From: Enterobacteriaceae bacterium UBA7338
GTDB taxonomy: Bacteria > Pseudomonadota > Gammaproteobacteria > Enterobacterales > Enterobacteriaceae
Direction: 5' to 3'
Length of the DNA stretch: 64,000 bases
NCBI GenBank assembly: GCA_002480085.1
Contig: DKPJ01000006.1
Coordinates: 313,451 to 377,450, forward strand
In this document: positions 32,723 through 40,730 of the stretch, piece by piece
How the letters are laid out: each line of letters begins with the position of its first letter
How positions within the stretch are numbered: the first letter of the stretch is position 1
Notes under the pieces: generated by a model
What the model was told of the DNA's origin: nothing
Seen by the model: the letters and a program-made list of their open reading frames with translations, nothing else
Databases searched by the model: none
Translations under genes and position numbers: made by a program

Positions 32723-34411
32723 TTATTCTCCCACCATTTCAGTATTGGCCGCACCCGGCGGAACCATTGGATAGACTTTCTGCTCAGGGTCAGTACGAAC
32801 GTGGATCAGCGCCGGACCCGGACGGGAGATGATCTCCTGCAGGGCCGCCTGCGGATCGGCCGCCGCGTTTAAATCACAGGTGTGCAGGCCAAACCCGGCG
32901 GCGATCTGCATAAAGTTGATCGTTCCCGGATAGGTCGCCGCAAACACGCCCTGCTTGTAGAACAGGCTCTGCTGCTGATGCACCAGCCCCAGCGCCTCGT
33001 TGTTCATCAGAATGATTTTAATATCGAGTTGATTTTCCGCGGCGGTCGCCATCTCCTGAATGTTCATCATCAGGCTGCCGTCGCCGGAGAAGCAGAGCAC
33101 CTTGCGATCGGGATTGGCCAGCGCTGCGCCAATGGCCGCCGGCAGGCCAAAGCCCATGGTGCCTAACCCACCGGAGGTGAGCCACTGGCGCGGGCGGTTG
33201 AGCGGATAGGCCTGAGCGGTCCACATCTGATGCTGCCCGACGTCGGTGGTGATAATCGCGCTGTCGTCAACGCAGGCCGCGACGGCGTTAATTAATCCGT
33301 AGTGGCTCAGCGGATCGTCCGCGCCCGGCATGTTAGCCGGAAACTCCTGCTGCAGCTGCGCTACGGTATCGCGCCAGGCATCACGCGTATCCTCTGCAAT
33401 CAGCGGGATCAGCTGGTTCAGCACCTCAGCGACATCACCCTGAATAGCGCAGTGCGGCTGCTTGATTTTACCCAGCTCGGCGCGGTCGATATCGACATGA
33501 ATAATTTTGGCGTTCGGGCAGAAGGTTTCGGTCTTGCCAATCGCCCGGTCATCAAAACGCGCCCCCAGCACGACCAGCAGATCGGCTTCATGCAGGATAA
33601 AGTTGGTGCTGCGCGCGCCGTGCATCCCCAGCATGCCCAGCGACAGCGGGTGCTGTTTCGGCAGCATCCCGAGAGCCATCAGCGTCATGGTAGTGGGCAG
33701 GCTGGCTTTCTCCGCCAGGGTCCGCACCTGCTCCGGCGCGTTGATCACCCCGCCGCCCAGATAGAGTACCGGGCGCTGGGCCTGATTAATCATCGCCGCC
33801 GCCTCGCGTACGCTCTCGATGCTGAACGCCGGGGCAGGTGCGCTATCACCCGGCTCCGGCAGGCTGTCTAATTCGATTTCAGCGGTCTGAATATCCTTAG
33901 GAATATCTATCCACACCGGGCCGGGACGGCCTGACTGGGCAATGCGGAACGCGTCAGCGATTACCTGCGGCAGCTCGCGGATGTCGCGCACCAGATAGTT
34001 GTGTTTAGTGATGGGGATAGAGATGCCGTAGGTGTCCACTTCCTGAAACGCGTCGGTACCGATCATCGACGAGGGAACCTGGCCCGTAATGCAAACCAGC
34101 GGAATGGAGTCGAGGCGCGCGTCGGCGATGGCGGTTACCAGGTTGGTAGCCCCCGGCCCGCTACAGGCCATACAGACGGCGGGTTTCCCCTGGGCGCGCG
34201 CCATGCCCTGGGCGATAAAGCCCGCGCCCTGCTCGTGGCGGGCCAGCACGTGGCGGATCTGCGTGCTTTGACTCAGGGCGTCATACAGCGGCAGCACCGT
34301 GCCGCCCGGGATCCCGGTGACGATGTTAATACCCTGGCGCTCCAGTAAATGAACGATTAACTGTGCGCCGGTAAAGCGCCTTGCCTGCGAGGTTGTGCCC
34401 AAACTTGCCAT
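32723..34411 (-). CDS. ilvB: acetolactate synthase I large (catalytic) subunit IlvB
   Basis: Thiamine-diphosphate enzyme of 562 residues that joins pyruvate (or 2-oxobutyrate) units. The catalytic Glu is in LARHEQGAGFIAQG, the FAD region in GGGVINAPEQV, and the ThDP-binding motif runs from FSGDGSLMMN to MNNEALGLV. Expression is governed by the ivbL attenuator upstream (34457-34490) and by valine and leucine supply. ilvN follows. Confidence 0.97.
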   Translation of the reverse strand: MASLGTTSQARRFTGAQLIVHLLERQGINIVTGIPGGTVLPLYDALSQSTQIRHVLARHEQGAGFIAQGMARAQGKPAVCMACSGPGATNLVTAIADARLDSIPLVCITGQVPSSMIGTDAFQEVDTYGISIPITKHNYLVRDIRELPQVIADAFRIAQSGRPGPVWIDIPKDIQTAEIELDSLPEPGDSAPAPAFSIESVREAAAMINQAQRPVLYLGGGVINAPEQVRTLAEKASLPTTMTLMALGMLPKQHPLSLGMLGMHGARSTNFILHEADLLVVLGARFDDRAIGKTETFCPNAKIIHVDIDRAELGKIKQPHCAIQGDVAEVLNQLIPLIAEDTRDAWRDTVAQLQQEFPANMPGADDPLSHYGLINAVAACVDDSAIITTDVGQHQMWTAQAYPLNRPRQWLTSGGLGTMGFGLPAAIGAALANPDRKVLCFSGDGSLMMNIQEMATAAENQLDIKIILMNNEALGLVHQQQSLFYKQGVFAATYPGTINFMQIAAGFGLHTCDLNAAADPQAALQEIISRPGPALIHVRTDPEQKVYPMVPPGAANTEMVGE

Positions 34412-34456
34412 GCTCCAGTCCTTTAATTCTGGGCCGACTTTCCGGGCGGTCTAAAC

Positions 34457-34490
34457 GAAAAACCCCGCCCGGTTTGCGCCGGCGGGGTTT
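34457..34490 (-). terminator. ilvBN attenuator
   Basis: GC-rich stem (AACCCCGCC with GGCGGGGTT) followed on the minus strand by a run of T. It lies between the ivbL stop and ilvB, the standard place for the leucine/valine attenuator. Confidence 0.9.
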
Positions 34491-34511
34491 TGGAATCGTG
34501 TGTTCCGGACC

Positions 34512-34610
34512 CTACGGCGCTATGCCGACGACCACCACCACACGCACGACGACGACCGCGGCAGATGGCGCGGTGCGTAGTAGAGTCGATGTCAGCATGG
34601 CTGGGTTCAT
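34512..34610 (-). CDS. ivbL: ilvBN operon leader peptide IvbL
   Basis: A 32-residue leader reading ...TSTLLRTAPSAAVVVVRVVVVVGIAP, with two Leu and about a dozen Val codons. When valyl- or leucyl-tRNA is short, the ribosome stalls here and the attenuator does not form, so ilvBN is read. E. coli IvbL has the same VVVVRVVVVVG core. Start ATG 34610 follows ACAGG; stop TAG at 34512. It is the only coding frame between ilvB and the istR gene. Confidence 0.95.
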   Translation of the reverse strand: MNPAMLTSTLLRTAPSAAVVVVRVVVVVGIAP

Positions 34611-34742
34611 TAGGGACCTGTTATGTATGTTGTGTTGTGTATTTATTAGCTGAATTTATACAAACACAGCTTGTGCGCCATGACAATCGTTTTATCGCAG
34701 CGGCGGTGAAAATGCGTGGCCGATCACGTTTCACTGCAAAAC

Positions 34743-34819
34743 AAAAAACCCTGCCGGAGCAGGGTTTTTTAATCAGCGGTTGCGGGTGGTAGCCGCAGAG
34801 CACACTGTGTTATGTCAAC
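34743..34819 (-). ncRNA. istR: IstR-1 antisense RNA, antitoxin of tisB
   Basis: A 77-base RNA: the 5' end reads GTTGACATAACACAGTGTGC as in E. coli IstR-1, and the 3' end is a terminator stem (CCCTGC-TCCG-GCAGGG) plus six T. Its promoter is visible: TTGCGC (34849-34854), 17 bases, TATACT (34826-34831), with the start 7 bases on. The first 23 bases are fully complementary to the tisB message at 35034-35056. It blocks standby ribosome binding on that message. A longer SOS-driven form (IstR-2) is expected from further upstream but no distinct promoter was assigned. Confidence 0.93.
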
Positions 34820-34904
34820 GTCCAAAGTATATCCAGGAACGTCGTCAGGCGCAATTTTGGCCAGTATGAGTATGGATCACGCTTCGCATTTTTGCCACAA
34901 ATAA

Positions 34905-34920
34905 CTGTTAATATATACAG
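34905..34920. promoter_or_regulatory. LexA (SOS) box
   Basis: CTGT-TAATATAT-ACAG matches CTGT-N8-ACAG exactly and overlaps the -35 region of the tisB promoter. It makes the toxin message SOS-inducible. Confidence 0.92.
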
Positions 34921-34928
34921 TACTTATT

Positions 34929-34934
34929 TATACT
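34929..34934 (+). promoter_or_regulatory. tisB promoter -10 element
   Basis: TATACT, placed just after the LexA box; the start would fall near 34941. The resulting message, ending at the terminator near 35293, would be about 350 bases, near the E. coli length. Confidence 0.7.
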
Positions 34935-35033
34935 CATTTTGCATTCGCAGTGTCAGGCAGGGGCCGCATGGTTTCCCGGCGCAAAACTAAGTCCTGGCTG
35001 AAACGGGTGGTGCCGTCAGTGCCTTAACCCCTG

Positions 35034-35056
35034 AGAGCACACTGTGTTATGTCAAC
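35034..35056 (+). promoter_or_regulatory. IstR-1 pairing site in the tisB leader
   Basis: A 23-base perfect direct repeat of 34797-34819. Since IstR-1 is read from the opposite strand of the first copy, it is fully complementary to this second copy. It sits about 100 bases upstream of the TisB start, where the ribosome standby site is expected. Confidence 0.9.
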
Positions 35057-35156
35057 CGCACTCGTTTCGTACCTGAAGCGTGTGTGAAAAATGGCTGGCA
35101 ACAGGCGGCGGATAGGTACGCCAGCCAGTCGTGCTCCTTTGCCAAAGGAGACGCGT

Positions 35157-35246
35157 ATGGGCGGAGTGGATATTGCTATTCTTATCCTGAAACTCATTGT
35201 TGCACTGCTGCAACTGCTTGATGCAGTCCTGAAGTACATAAAGTAG
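35157..35246 (+). CDS. tisB: SOS-induced membrane toxin peptide TisB
   Basis: A 29-residue amphipathic helix, MGGVDIAILILKLIVALLQL..., almost the same as E. coli TisB (differences near the start and end). It inserts in the inner membrane, collapses the proton gradient and promotes persister formation after DNA damage. Ribosome site AAAGGAG at 35145-35151. It lies between istR and emrD as in E. coli. Too short for standard gene calling. Confidence 0.95.
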   Translation: MGGVDIAILILKLIVALLQLLDAVLKYIK

Positions 35247-35265
35247 TTCAGGTTCAAGCCGCACC

Positions 35266-35293
35266 AAAGGGGGACGGGAGACCGTCCCCCTTT
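35266..35293 (+). terminator. tisB terminator
   Basis: Twelve-base-pair stem AAAGGGGGACGG/CCGTCCCCCTTT with loop GAGA, 20 bases after the tisB stop. Confidence 0.85.
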
Positions 35294-35512
35294 AATAATG
35301 ACGAAGCGTCGATACTTTTTGCCGCACCCGGCGCAAAAAATCAGGCAATATTAGTTGCCAGCGTTGTTCATAAATCCTGCCTTTTCGCTGTTGCTCATTC
35401 ATCGCTCTGATACTTAACTTATCCCCCCACTGTGGTAGATTTCTCGCGCATTTATGGGCGTGCGCAGTCACTTATTCTTTATTTCTCTCATTTAACAAAA
35501 CTATTCAGCGAC

Positions 35513-36697
35513 ATGAAAAGACAAAGGAACGTTAACTTATTGTTGATGCTGGTGTTACTGGTGGCGGTCGGTCAGATGGCGCAAACCATCTACATTCCGG
35601 CCATTGCCGACATGGCAAAGGAGTTTCACGTCCGTGACGGCGCAGTGCAGAGCGTGATGGCCGCCTATCTGTTGACCTATGGCTTCTCGCAGCTCTTCTA
35701 TGGACCGCTGTCCGATCGCGTGGGACGTCGCCCGGTCATTTTAGTGGGCATGGGCATTTTTATGGTGGCGACGTTAGTTGCTATAACGACCCATAGCCTG
35801 ACCGTATTAATTGCTGCCAGCGCGATGCAGGGTGTCGGCACCGGCGTCGGCGGCGTGATGGCCCGTACCTTACCGCGCGATCTGTATGAAGGAACCCAGC
35901 TTCGTCATGCCAACAGCTTGTTGAACATGGGGATTCTGGTAAGTCCGCTGCTGGCCCCGCTGATTGGCGGCCTGCTAAACACCCTCTGGTCATGGCGCGC
36001 CTGCTTCGCCTTTCTTCTGGTGCTGTGCGTAATAGTTGCCTTCAGCATGGCGCGCTGGATGCCGGAGACCCGACCAGCGGGCGCACCGCGCACGAAACTG
36101 CTCACCAGCTACAAAGTGCTTTTCGGCAGCGGCTCATTTAACTGCTACTTGCTGATGCTGATCGGTGGCCTGGCGGGTATCGCCGTGTTTGAAGCCTGCT
36201 CCGGCGTGCTGCTGGGCGCAGGACTGGGTCTGAGCAGCATGGTGGTAAGCATTCTGTTTATTTTGCCGATCCCGGCGGCCTTCTTCGGTGCATGGTTCGC
36301 CGGACGCCCGGCCAGGCGCTTCTCCACGCTGATGTGGCAGTCGGTGATGAGCTGCCTGCTGGCAGGCCTGATGATGTGGATCCCTGGCCTGTTAGGCCTG
36401 ATGAACGTCTGGACCCTGCTGATCCCAGCGGCGCTGTTCTTTTTCGGCGCGGGGATGCTCTTCCCGCTCGCCACCAGCGGGGCGATGGAGCCGTTCCCGT
36501 TCCTCGCCGGTACGGCGGGCGCGCTGGTGGGTGGTCTACAGAATATCGGCTCCGGTGCGCTGGCGTGGCTCTCGGCCATGATGCCGCAAACCGGACAAAC
36601 TAGTCTGGGTTTATTGATGACCCTGATGGGGCTGCTGATTTTACTGTGCTGGCTGCCGCTGGCGTCGCGCGTGCCGCATCACGAGCAGCCTGTTTAA
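35513..36697 (+). CDS. emrD: multidrug efflux transporter EmrD
   Basis: Inner-membrane MFS drug:H+ antiporter of 394 residues with 12 helices. It starts MKRQRNVNLLLMLVLLVAVGQ like E. coli EmrD and keeps GPLSDRVGRRPVILVGM (motif A), QGVGTGVGGVMARTLPRDLYE and the C-terminal SRVPHHEQPV. EmrD exports amphipathic compounds and uncouplers. ATG 35513 is chosen by family start; an upstream in-frame codon at 35432 adds 27 residues not found in the family. A terminator stem lies at 36709-36730. Confidence 0.95.
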   Translation: MKRQRNVNLLLMLVLLVAVGQMAQTIYIPAIADMAKEFHVRDGAVQSVMAAYLLTYGFSQLFYGPLSDRVGRRPVILVGMGIFMVATLVAITTHSLTVLIAASAMQGVGTGVGGVMARTLPRDLYEGTQLRHANSLLNMGILVSPLLAPLIGGLLNTLWSWRACFAFLLVLCVIVAFSMARWMPETRPAGAPRTKLLTSYKVLFGSGSFNCYLLMLIGGLAGIAVFEACSGVLLGAGLGLSSMVVSILFILPIPAAFFGAWFAGRPARRFSTLMWQSVMSCLLAGLMMWIPGLLGLMNVWTLLIPAALFFFGAGMLFPLATSGAMEPFPFLAGTAGALVGGLQNIGSGALAWLSAMMPQTGQTSLGLLMTLMGLLILLCWLPLASRVPHHEQPV

Positions 36698-37685
36698 CGC
36701 CATGATGGCCCGGCTTCCCGCCGGGTTTTTCACACATGGGGGCAATTATTGTCTTCAGCAGCGGTTCGACCTGGGGACGCCACGCCCCCTCCTCGCCATC
36801 ATAAAACTGCGTATCGGCATTGATAGCATAGGGTATTTTCGCCTGCTGTAGTTCACAGGCCATAAAGGTGGCAAAGGCCATTTGCGACGCGGTAGGGGTA
36901 ACCCGGCTGGATCCCCCTACGCCCCAGCCGCCCACCCAGCTAACGTGTCCGGTTTTTTGCTGCCAGCGCAGCGCGATGTTGATGCGATTGCGAATAGCCG
37001 CCTTCTCCGCCGCCGTCCCCGATGTCCACGGGTACCTGCCGTTGCTTTTCAGCGGTCCCCACGGGAAGAGATGCCACTCCGCCAGCAGGTAATTTTGGCT
37101 GTGCGCGGGCAGCTTCAGGCTAGAGAGATCTTCCGGTTCGGCCCGCAGGCGCGGCGCGATAAATATCATGCGCTGGGCGTTAATGTCATGAATGGCCTTA
37201 ACTGTTTTTTCGTAGACGCGATTGAGCGAGGCGAGATTATGATTCAGCTTGTCTGCTGGCTCATAAATGAGGTCAAAGCCTAGCTGCGGCGAGCCGTTGC
37301 CAAAGTAGTGCGCAACGGCGATCCACCAGTTTACGACCTCTCTTTCGTTATCGGGTTTTGGATCGTTTTTATACTCATCGGCCTGATAAGCGATAATCGG
37401 GATCACACCGTACTGCTCGCACGCTTCTACCAGCTTACGCAGATGAATGAGCCGCGCCTCCGTCGGCTCGCCTGCCACACGGATGCGCACATGGGCGATC
37501 CCCTGCGCGGCAAAATCCCGCACCACGAGCGGGTCGAACTCGCGGATACCGCGCTCGGTGCGCGCCCAGTCAACGTCCATGCCGACGCCAAGCTGCGCCG
37601 CATAGCGTGCGGCCGTCAGCGGCGGCTCAGCATAAACGGCAGAGGTAACAAGCAGTAACGCAGCGACGATCGAGAACTTATACAC
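36600..37685 (-). CDS. secreted glycoside-hydrolase-like protein (GH5-type fold), 3' end overlapping emrD
   Basis: About 360 residues with a signal peptide cut near VYA-EPP. The core reads like a (beta/alpha)8 hydrolase: RIRVAGEP, IAYQADEYKND, FDLIYEPADKLN (Glu in the position of the acid/base), and AEWHLFPWGP. The start is unclear: GTG 37685 gives a clean signal peptide, an ATG at 37730 adds 15 residues. The last 45 residues (EKPGGKPGHHGVKQAARDAARATPAAAS in parts) are low-complexity and encoded by the emrD terminator and the emrD 3' end on the opposite strand, 98 bases of overlap, as if the native stop had been lost. Substrate unknown. Confidence 0.7.
   Translation of the reverse strand: MYKFSIVAALLLVTSAVYAEPPLTAARYAAQLGVGMDVDWARTERGIREFDPLVVRDFAAQGIAHVRIRVAGEPTEARLIHLRKLVEACEQYGVIPIIAYQADEYKNDPKPDNEREVVNWWIAVAHYFGNGSPQLGFDLIYEPADKLNHNLASLNRVYEKTVKAIHDINAQRMIFIAPRLRAEPEDLSSLKLPAHSQNYLLAEWHLFPWGPLKSNGRYPWTSGTAAEKAAIRNRINIALRWQQKTGHVSWVGGWGVGGSSRVTPTASQMAFATFMACELQQAKIPYAINADTQFYDGEEGAWRPQVEPLLKTIIAPMCEKPGGKPGHHGVKQAARDAARATPAAASTVKSAAPSGSSINPD
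36709..36730 (+). terminator. emrD terminator
   Basis: CCCGGC-ttccc-GCCGGG followed by TTTTT, 12 bases after the emrD stop. It also codes for part of the tail of the opposite gene. Confidence 0.8.
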
Positions 37686-37736
37686 GGTTAGCCTGAAAAA
37701 GATGATTAACGCACCGCTATTTTTTAGCACGCTTTT

Positions 37737-38108
37737 TTAACTGGCATGTAGCGCCGCGAGAAGAAATAGCGCGATTTTCTGGAAATGGGTAGCGGCAAAC
37801 AGCAGCGCCAGTGAGAGCACCCCCAGCGCAACCAGAAGTTTGTCCCGTACCGCTGACGGGCGCAAAAAGTCGCTGCGGTCCACGTCCATCAGGTTGCGCT
37901 TCAGCGTGTAACGCCAGAGGATCAGCCCTATCGACATCAGCAGAGCAATCGCAATCCAGAAGGCCGATCCAGCCTGCTGCCCATTGTGTTTTACCGCCAG
38001 GACCAGCAGTGCGCCGTAGCCCAGCAGGGTGCGCAGCCACGCAAGCGACGTGCGCTCGGGCTGCAGCCCGGGATCGCGCTCGCGACGGGCTTTGCGGCTA
38101 TCCGGCAT
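37737..38108 (-). CDS. yidG: YidG, DUF202 inner-membrane protein
   Basis: A 123-residue membrane protein with three predicted helices. The start MPDSRKARRERDPGLQPERTSLAWLRT matches E. coli YidG, including the DUF202 motif (QPERTSLAWLRT). Function unknown. It overlaps yidH by 11 bases and follows it in one operon. Confidence 0.93.
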   Translation of the reverse strand: MPDSRKARRERDPGLQPERTSLAWLRTLLGYGALLVLAVKHNGQQAGSAFWIAIALLMSIGLILWRYTLKRNLMDVDRSDFLRPSAVRDKLLVALGVLSLALLFAATHFQKIALFLLAALHAS

Positions 38109-38445
38109 AGAGCACCAGCGCCATCACCACCGCGGCAACGACGAGCAGCAGTAGGCTGATAACCAGCAGGCTATAGGTATAGGGCAGATCCTGCTTCAGG
38201 CGCATCGCCTTCTCATTGCGCAGCCAGCGCAGATAGCCAAAAATCGCCAGCCCGCCGGAGGTGAGGCAGAGCAGCAACGCCAGCAGCTCACGGATAAGCG
38301 GCGTGGCGAAATCCGGTGCGAGCTGATCGAGACCTACCCCCGCGGCCAGAAAGCCCAGCGCGGTGCGGATCCAGGCGAGGAAGGTGCGCTCGTTTGCCAG
38401 CGAGAAGCGGTAGTCCGGCGCTTCACCGAGGCGAGAAATTTTCAT
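38098..38445 (-). CDS. yidH: YidH, DUF202 inner-membrane protein
   Basis: A 115-residue DUF202 membrane protein with three helices; FSLANERTFLAWIRTALGFLAAGVGLDQL (in parts) is the family line. It pairs with YidG and is the first gene of yidHG, as in E. coli. No function is established. Confidence 0.93.
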   Translation of the reverse strand: MKISRLGEAPDYRFSLANERTFLAWIRTALGFLAAGVGLDQLAPDFATPLIRELLALLLCLTSGGLAIFGYLRWLRNEKAMRLKQDLPYTYSLLVISLLLLVVAAVVMALVLYAG

Positions 38446-38491
38446 GCGGTGTCCTTGTGAGTGGCCTGACTTTAGCTCGGCAACGACTGTT

Positions 38492-38956
38492 TCAGGAAGC
38501 TAGTGCCTCTTCATAAGCGGTATGTAATGTTCTGATCCTGCCGATATCGCTGTCGTTTGAACAAAACTCCAGGCTATTACAGTGGGCACTACAGTAGTGA
38601 AAAACGTCGAATTTGCGCTTATCGACATTCCTGTTTCTGTCATTTGCCTGCTGGGCTTGCCAGATATCAAAACGAAACAGGTTGGCCGACAGCTCAGAGA
38701 TGTCGCGAGTTACATCCAGCTCGGTAAAGCCTTTAAGGATGTTCTTCATAGCGATGAACTCATCCATGCTTTGCCATGCAATACCGCGCAAAACCTCATA
38801 TCGAACCAAGGACGTAATAAAGAGTTTTGAATCGGGATCGGCCACAAGCTCTGATAGTAACTGTATTGCCAGACGCTTCATCTCTGGCGACGTGGTGCCT
38901 TGTGAATCAAAGGCAGCGATAAGAAAGTTAGTGTCCAGCAAAACGTTCCTTGTCAT
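38492..38956 (-). CDS. PIN-domain nuclease-like protein
   Basis: A 154-residue protein with the PIN fold and its acidic set: Asp8 in VLLDTNFLIAAFD, Glu54 in VRYEVLRGI, Asp117 in KFDVFHYCSA and Asp135/137 in SNDSDIGRI. These would hold Mg and cut RNA, as in VapC toxins. No VapB-type antitoxin gene is next to it; instead the ATG overlaps the stop of an ATPase gene (ATGA), so the two act together. A role as an effector held or triggered by the ATPase is inferred. Codon use is AT-richer than the flanking yid genes. Confidence 0.85.
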   Translation of the reverse strand: MTRNVLLDTNFLIAAFDSQGTTSPEMKRLAIQLLSELVADPDSKLFITSLVRYEVLRGIAWQSMDEFIAMKNILKGFTELDVTRDISELSANLFRFDIWQAQQANDRNRNVDKRKFDVFHYCSAHCNSLEFCSNDSDIGRIRTLHTAYEEALAS

Positions 38957-40089
38957 GACTTTTTCTCCTGCTGTTTGAGCAACTGAAGAAGATTATTTTT
39001 TGCCTCCTGCTGCTCATTAACATGGCTGTTTTCCAGCTTCATCTGGTTAAGATCGACCTTGAAAACGTCTTTCATGATATCTACCAACGCCGCCTTGTTT
39101 GGTGCTTCAATTTTCCGGCTTTTCACAATGCCCGATTCGTCTCGGTAAAGCTTATAGGCCTCGCCCTCTTTAAGCTGCGACAGGACGATTGACGAGTGGG
39201 TGGTGATATAAAACGTGGTGTTGGGGAAAAGCGTCTTCAGCAATGGGATGATATTTGCCTGCCACGTCAGATGCAGGTGGCTCTCTATCTCATCAATGAA
39301 CACAATCCCTTTTACATTTTGTAGGTTAGTTTCATTGGTGAAGTAGCCGTAGCCGGAGACAATGGCCTGGATGAGCTTGAGAATGGAGGCAAAGCCCGAG
39401 CTGAGCTGGCTCAGTTCTCGCTTCTGGTTTTCAATTTTCAGGCTGACGCGATCGTCTCCACTAATTTCCATAAACTCGGGATCGATACGGTTATCGATTT
39501 CTGAGAGCAGCCGGATGACCGTTTTGATCTCAACGTCCCGGTTATCCTCTTTTTTCTGATAGGGATTGGACGATCGGGCTAAGGTGACAAACCACTCTTC
39601 AATACTGGTGCCCATATTGAGAGAGCTAAAGTCGGTTTTCATTTTCTCGATAATATCGGAAAGGTAATGCTCTCTGCGCTGCTTTAAGGTTCCGAAGAAT
39701 GGATTATTAGATAAATCATTACTCTTTATTACGCCTCTAGCCTGCGCGCCTAAGAAAATCGCTGGCAGATTATGTGCGATATAAGTAAAAAAAGTGTTAT
39801 GCCAATCCGAAGTAAGGGAATAAAGATCTTTTTTTAAATTCATTACCAAGGGTGGATCTACTGGTCTGAGGAAGGATTGAAACCGAAAATCGTTGCCATC
39901 AAACGCATTCTTACTCTCCGCCACGGCTTTATGACTAAAAAACGCCACCTGAAACAGCGCCTCGAGGGTCTTGGTCTTACCCACGCCGTTTTCACCAATA
40001 AAGGTATAGATATGCTGGTCTGGCTCAAGATCCAGCTGAACACGGCCAACGCCGGTAAGCCCTGAAAATTCCAGTTTTTCGCCTAACAT
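38953..40089 (-). CDS. ABC/OLD-type AAA ATPase
   Basis: A 378-residue cytosolic ATPase of the RecF/OLD/SbcC group (AAA_15/AAA_21). Walker A GENGVGKT at residues 32-39, ABC signature-like LSSGFASIL about 235-243, Walker B GIVFIDEIESHLH with the Asp-Glu pair about 268-280, and the switch His in ITTHSS. There is no TOPRIM nuclease domain at the C-terminus, unlike OLD proteins; the linked PIN gene would provide nuclease activity. GGAGG lies before ATG 40089. AT-rich relative to neighbours and without an equivalent at this place in E. coli. Likely a defence or toxin-type cassette. Confidence 0.87.
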   Translation of the reverse strand: MLGEKLEFSGLTGVGRVQLDLEPDQHIYTFIGENGVGKTKTLEALFQVAFFSHKAVAESKNAFDGNDFRFQSFLRPVDPPLVMNLKKDLYSLTSDWHNTFFTYIAHNLPAIFLGAQARGVIKSNDLSNNPFFGTLKQRREHYLSDIIEKMKTDFSSLNMGTSIEEWFVTLARSSNPYQKKEDNRDVEIKTVIRLLSEIDNRIDPEFMEISGDDRVSLKIENQKRELSQLSSGFASILKLIQAIVSGYGYFTNETNLQNVKGIVFIDEIESHLHLTWQANIIPLLKTLFPNTTFYITTHSSIVLSQLKEGEAYKLYRDESGIVKSRKIEAPNKAALVDIMKDVFKVDLNQMKLENSHVNEQQEAKNNLLQLLKQQEKKS

Positions 40090-40152
40090 TTCAGCCTCCA
40101 GAATGCTTGTCTGGAGTCAGTGTATCCCTTCCCTTGTAGCCTGGCAAAAAAC

Positions 40153-40179
40153 AAAAAAGGCCCCAAGCGGGGCCTTTTT
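40153..40179 (-). terminator. ibpB terminator
   Basis: GGCCCC-AAGC-GGGGCC flanked by A and T runs, right after the ibpAB genes. The T-run serves both strands; it ends the heat-shock message before the ATPase-PIN cassette. Confidence 0.88.
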
Positions 40180-40191
40180 ACATCGTCCAGA

Positions 40192-40620
40192 TTAGCTATT
40201 CAGCGCCGGGCGCTCGCTAATGGCGATGCGCTGGGGAGCAATCGCTTCCGGCACGTTGCGGCTGATGTCGATATGCAGCAGCCCGTTATTAAAGGTGGCT
40301 CCGGAGACCTCCATATGGTCCGCCAGGGTAAAGCTCAGGCTGAACGGCTGGATCACCAGCCCCTGATGCAGCCACTTCGGCTCGTTGGCCGGTTTTTCCG
40401 GCGTGCCTTTGACGCTGAGGCGCGTGCCCTCCAGCTGGATCTCCAGATCGTCCTGACGGAAACCGGCCAGCGCAAGGGTAATGCGATAGTGGTTATCGTC
40501 ACTCTTCTCGATGTTGTAGGGCGGGAAGCTCTGGCCTTCGCTGGCGTTTTGCAGGGCGTTGGCCAGTTTGTCAAAACCGATCCATTGACGCAGCAGCGGG
40601 GATAAATCGTAGTTACGCAT
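40192..40620 (-). CDS. ibpB: small heat-shock chaperone IbpB
   Basis: A 142-residue alpha-crystallin-domain chaperone that holds aggregated proteins for DnaK/ClpB. The family opening MRNYDLSPLLRQWIGFDKLANAL and the core YRITLALAGFRQDDLEIQLEG are readable; the C-terminus carries the IAI-type segment PQRIAISERPAL. Start ATG 40620 has GGAGAAAC upstream; the gap to ibpA (about 110 bases) may hold a second thermometer. Forms an operon with ibpA. Confidence 0.95.
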   Translation of the reverse strand: MRNYDLSPLLRQWIGFDKLANALQNASEGQSFPPYNIEKSDDNHYRITLALAGFRQDDLEIQLEGTRLSVKGTPEKPANEPKWLHQGLVIQPFSLSFTLADHMEVSGATFNNGLLHIDISRNVPEAIAPQRIAISERPALNS

Positions 40621-40730
40621 GGTGTTTCTCCTTCTTTGAAGCAAGAAATGATCTACGCATCATGTGACGCGCATCTGCTCCCTGACGGCGAGCAAGGTGT
40701 AATCTGGGCCGCCGTGGCGACCCGGGGAAA

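Noticed and set aside
34950..35150. tisA reading frame
   Set aside because: The leader of tisB has no conserved frame with ribosome site; tisA is regarded as non-functional in E. coli.
35024..35267. Open frames on the minus strand opposite tisB
   Set aside because: They are antisense to the toxin message and lack ribosome sites.
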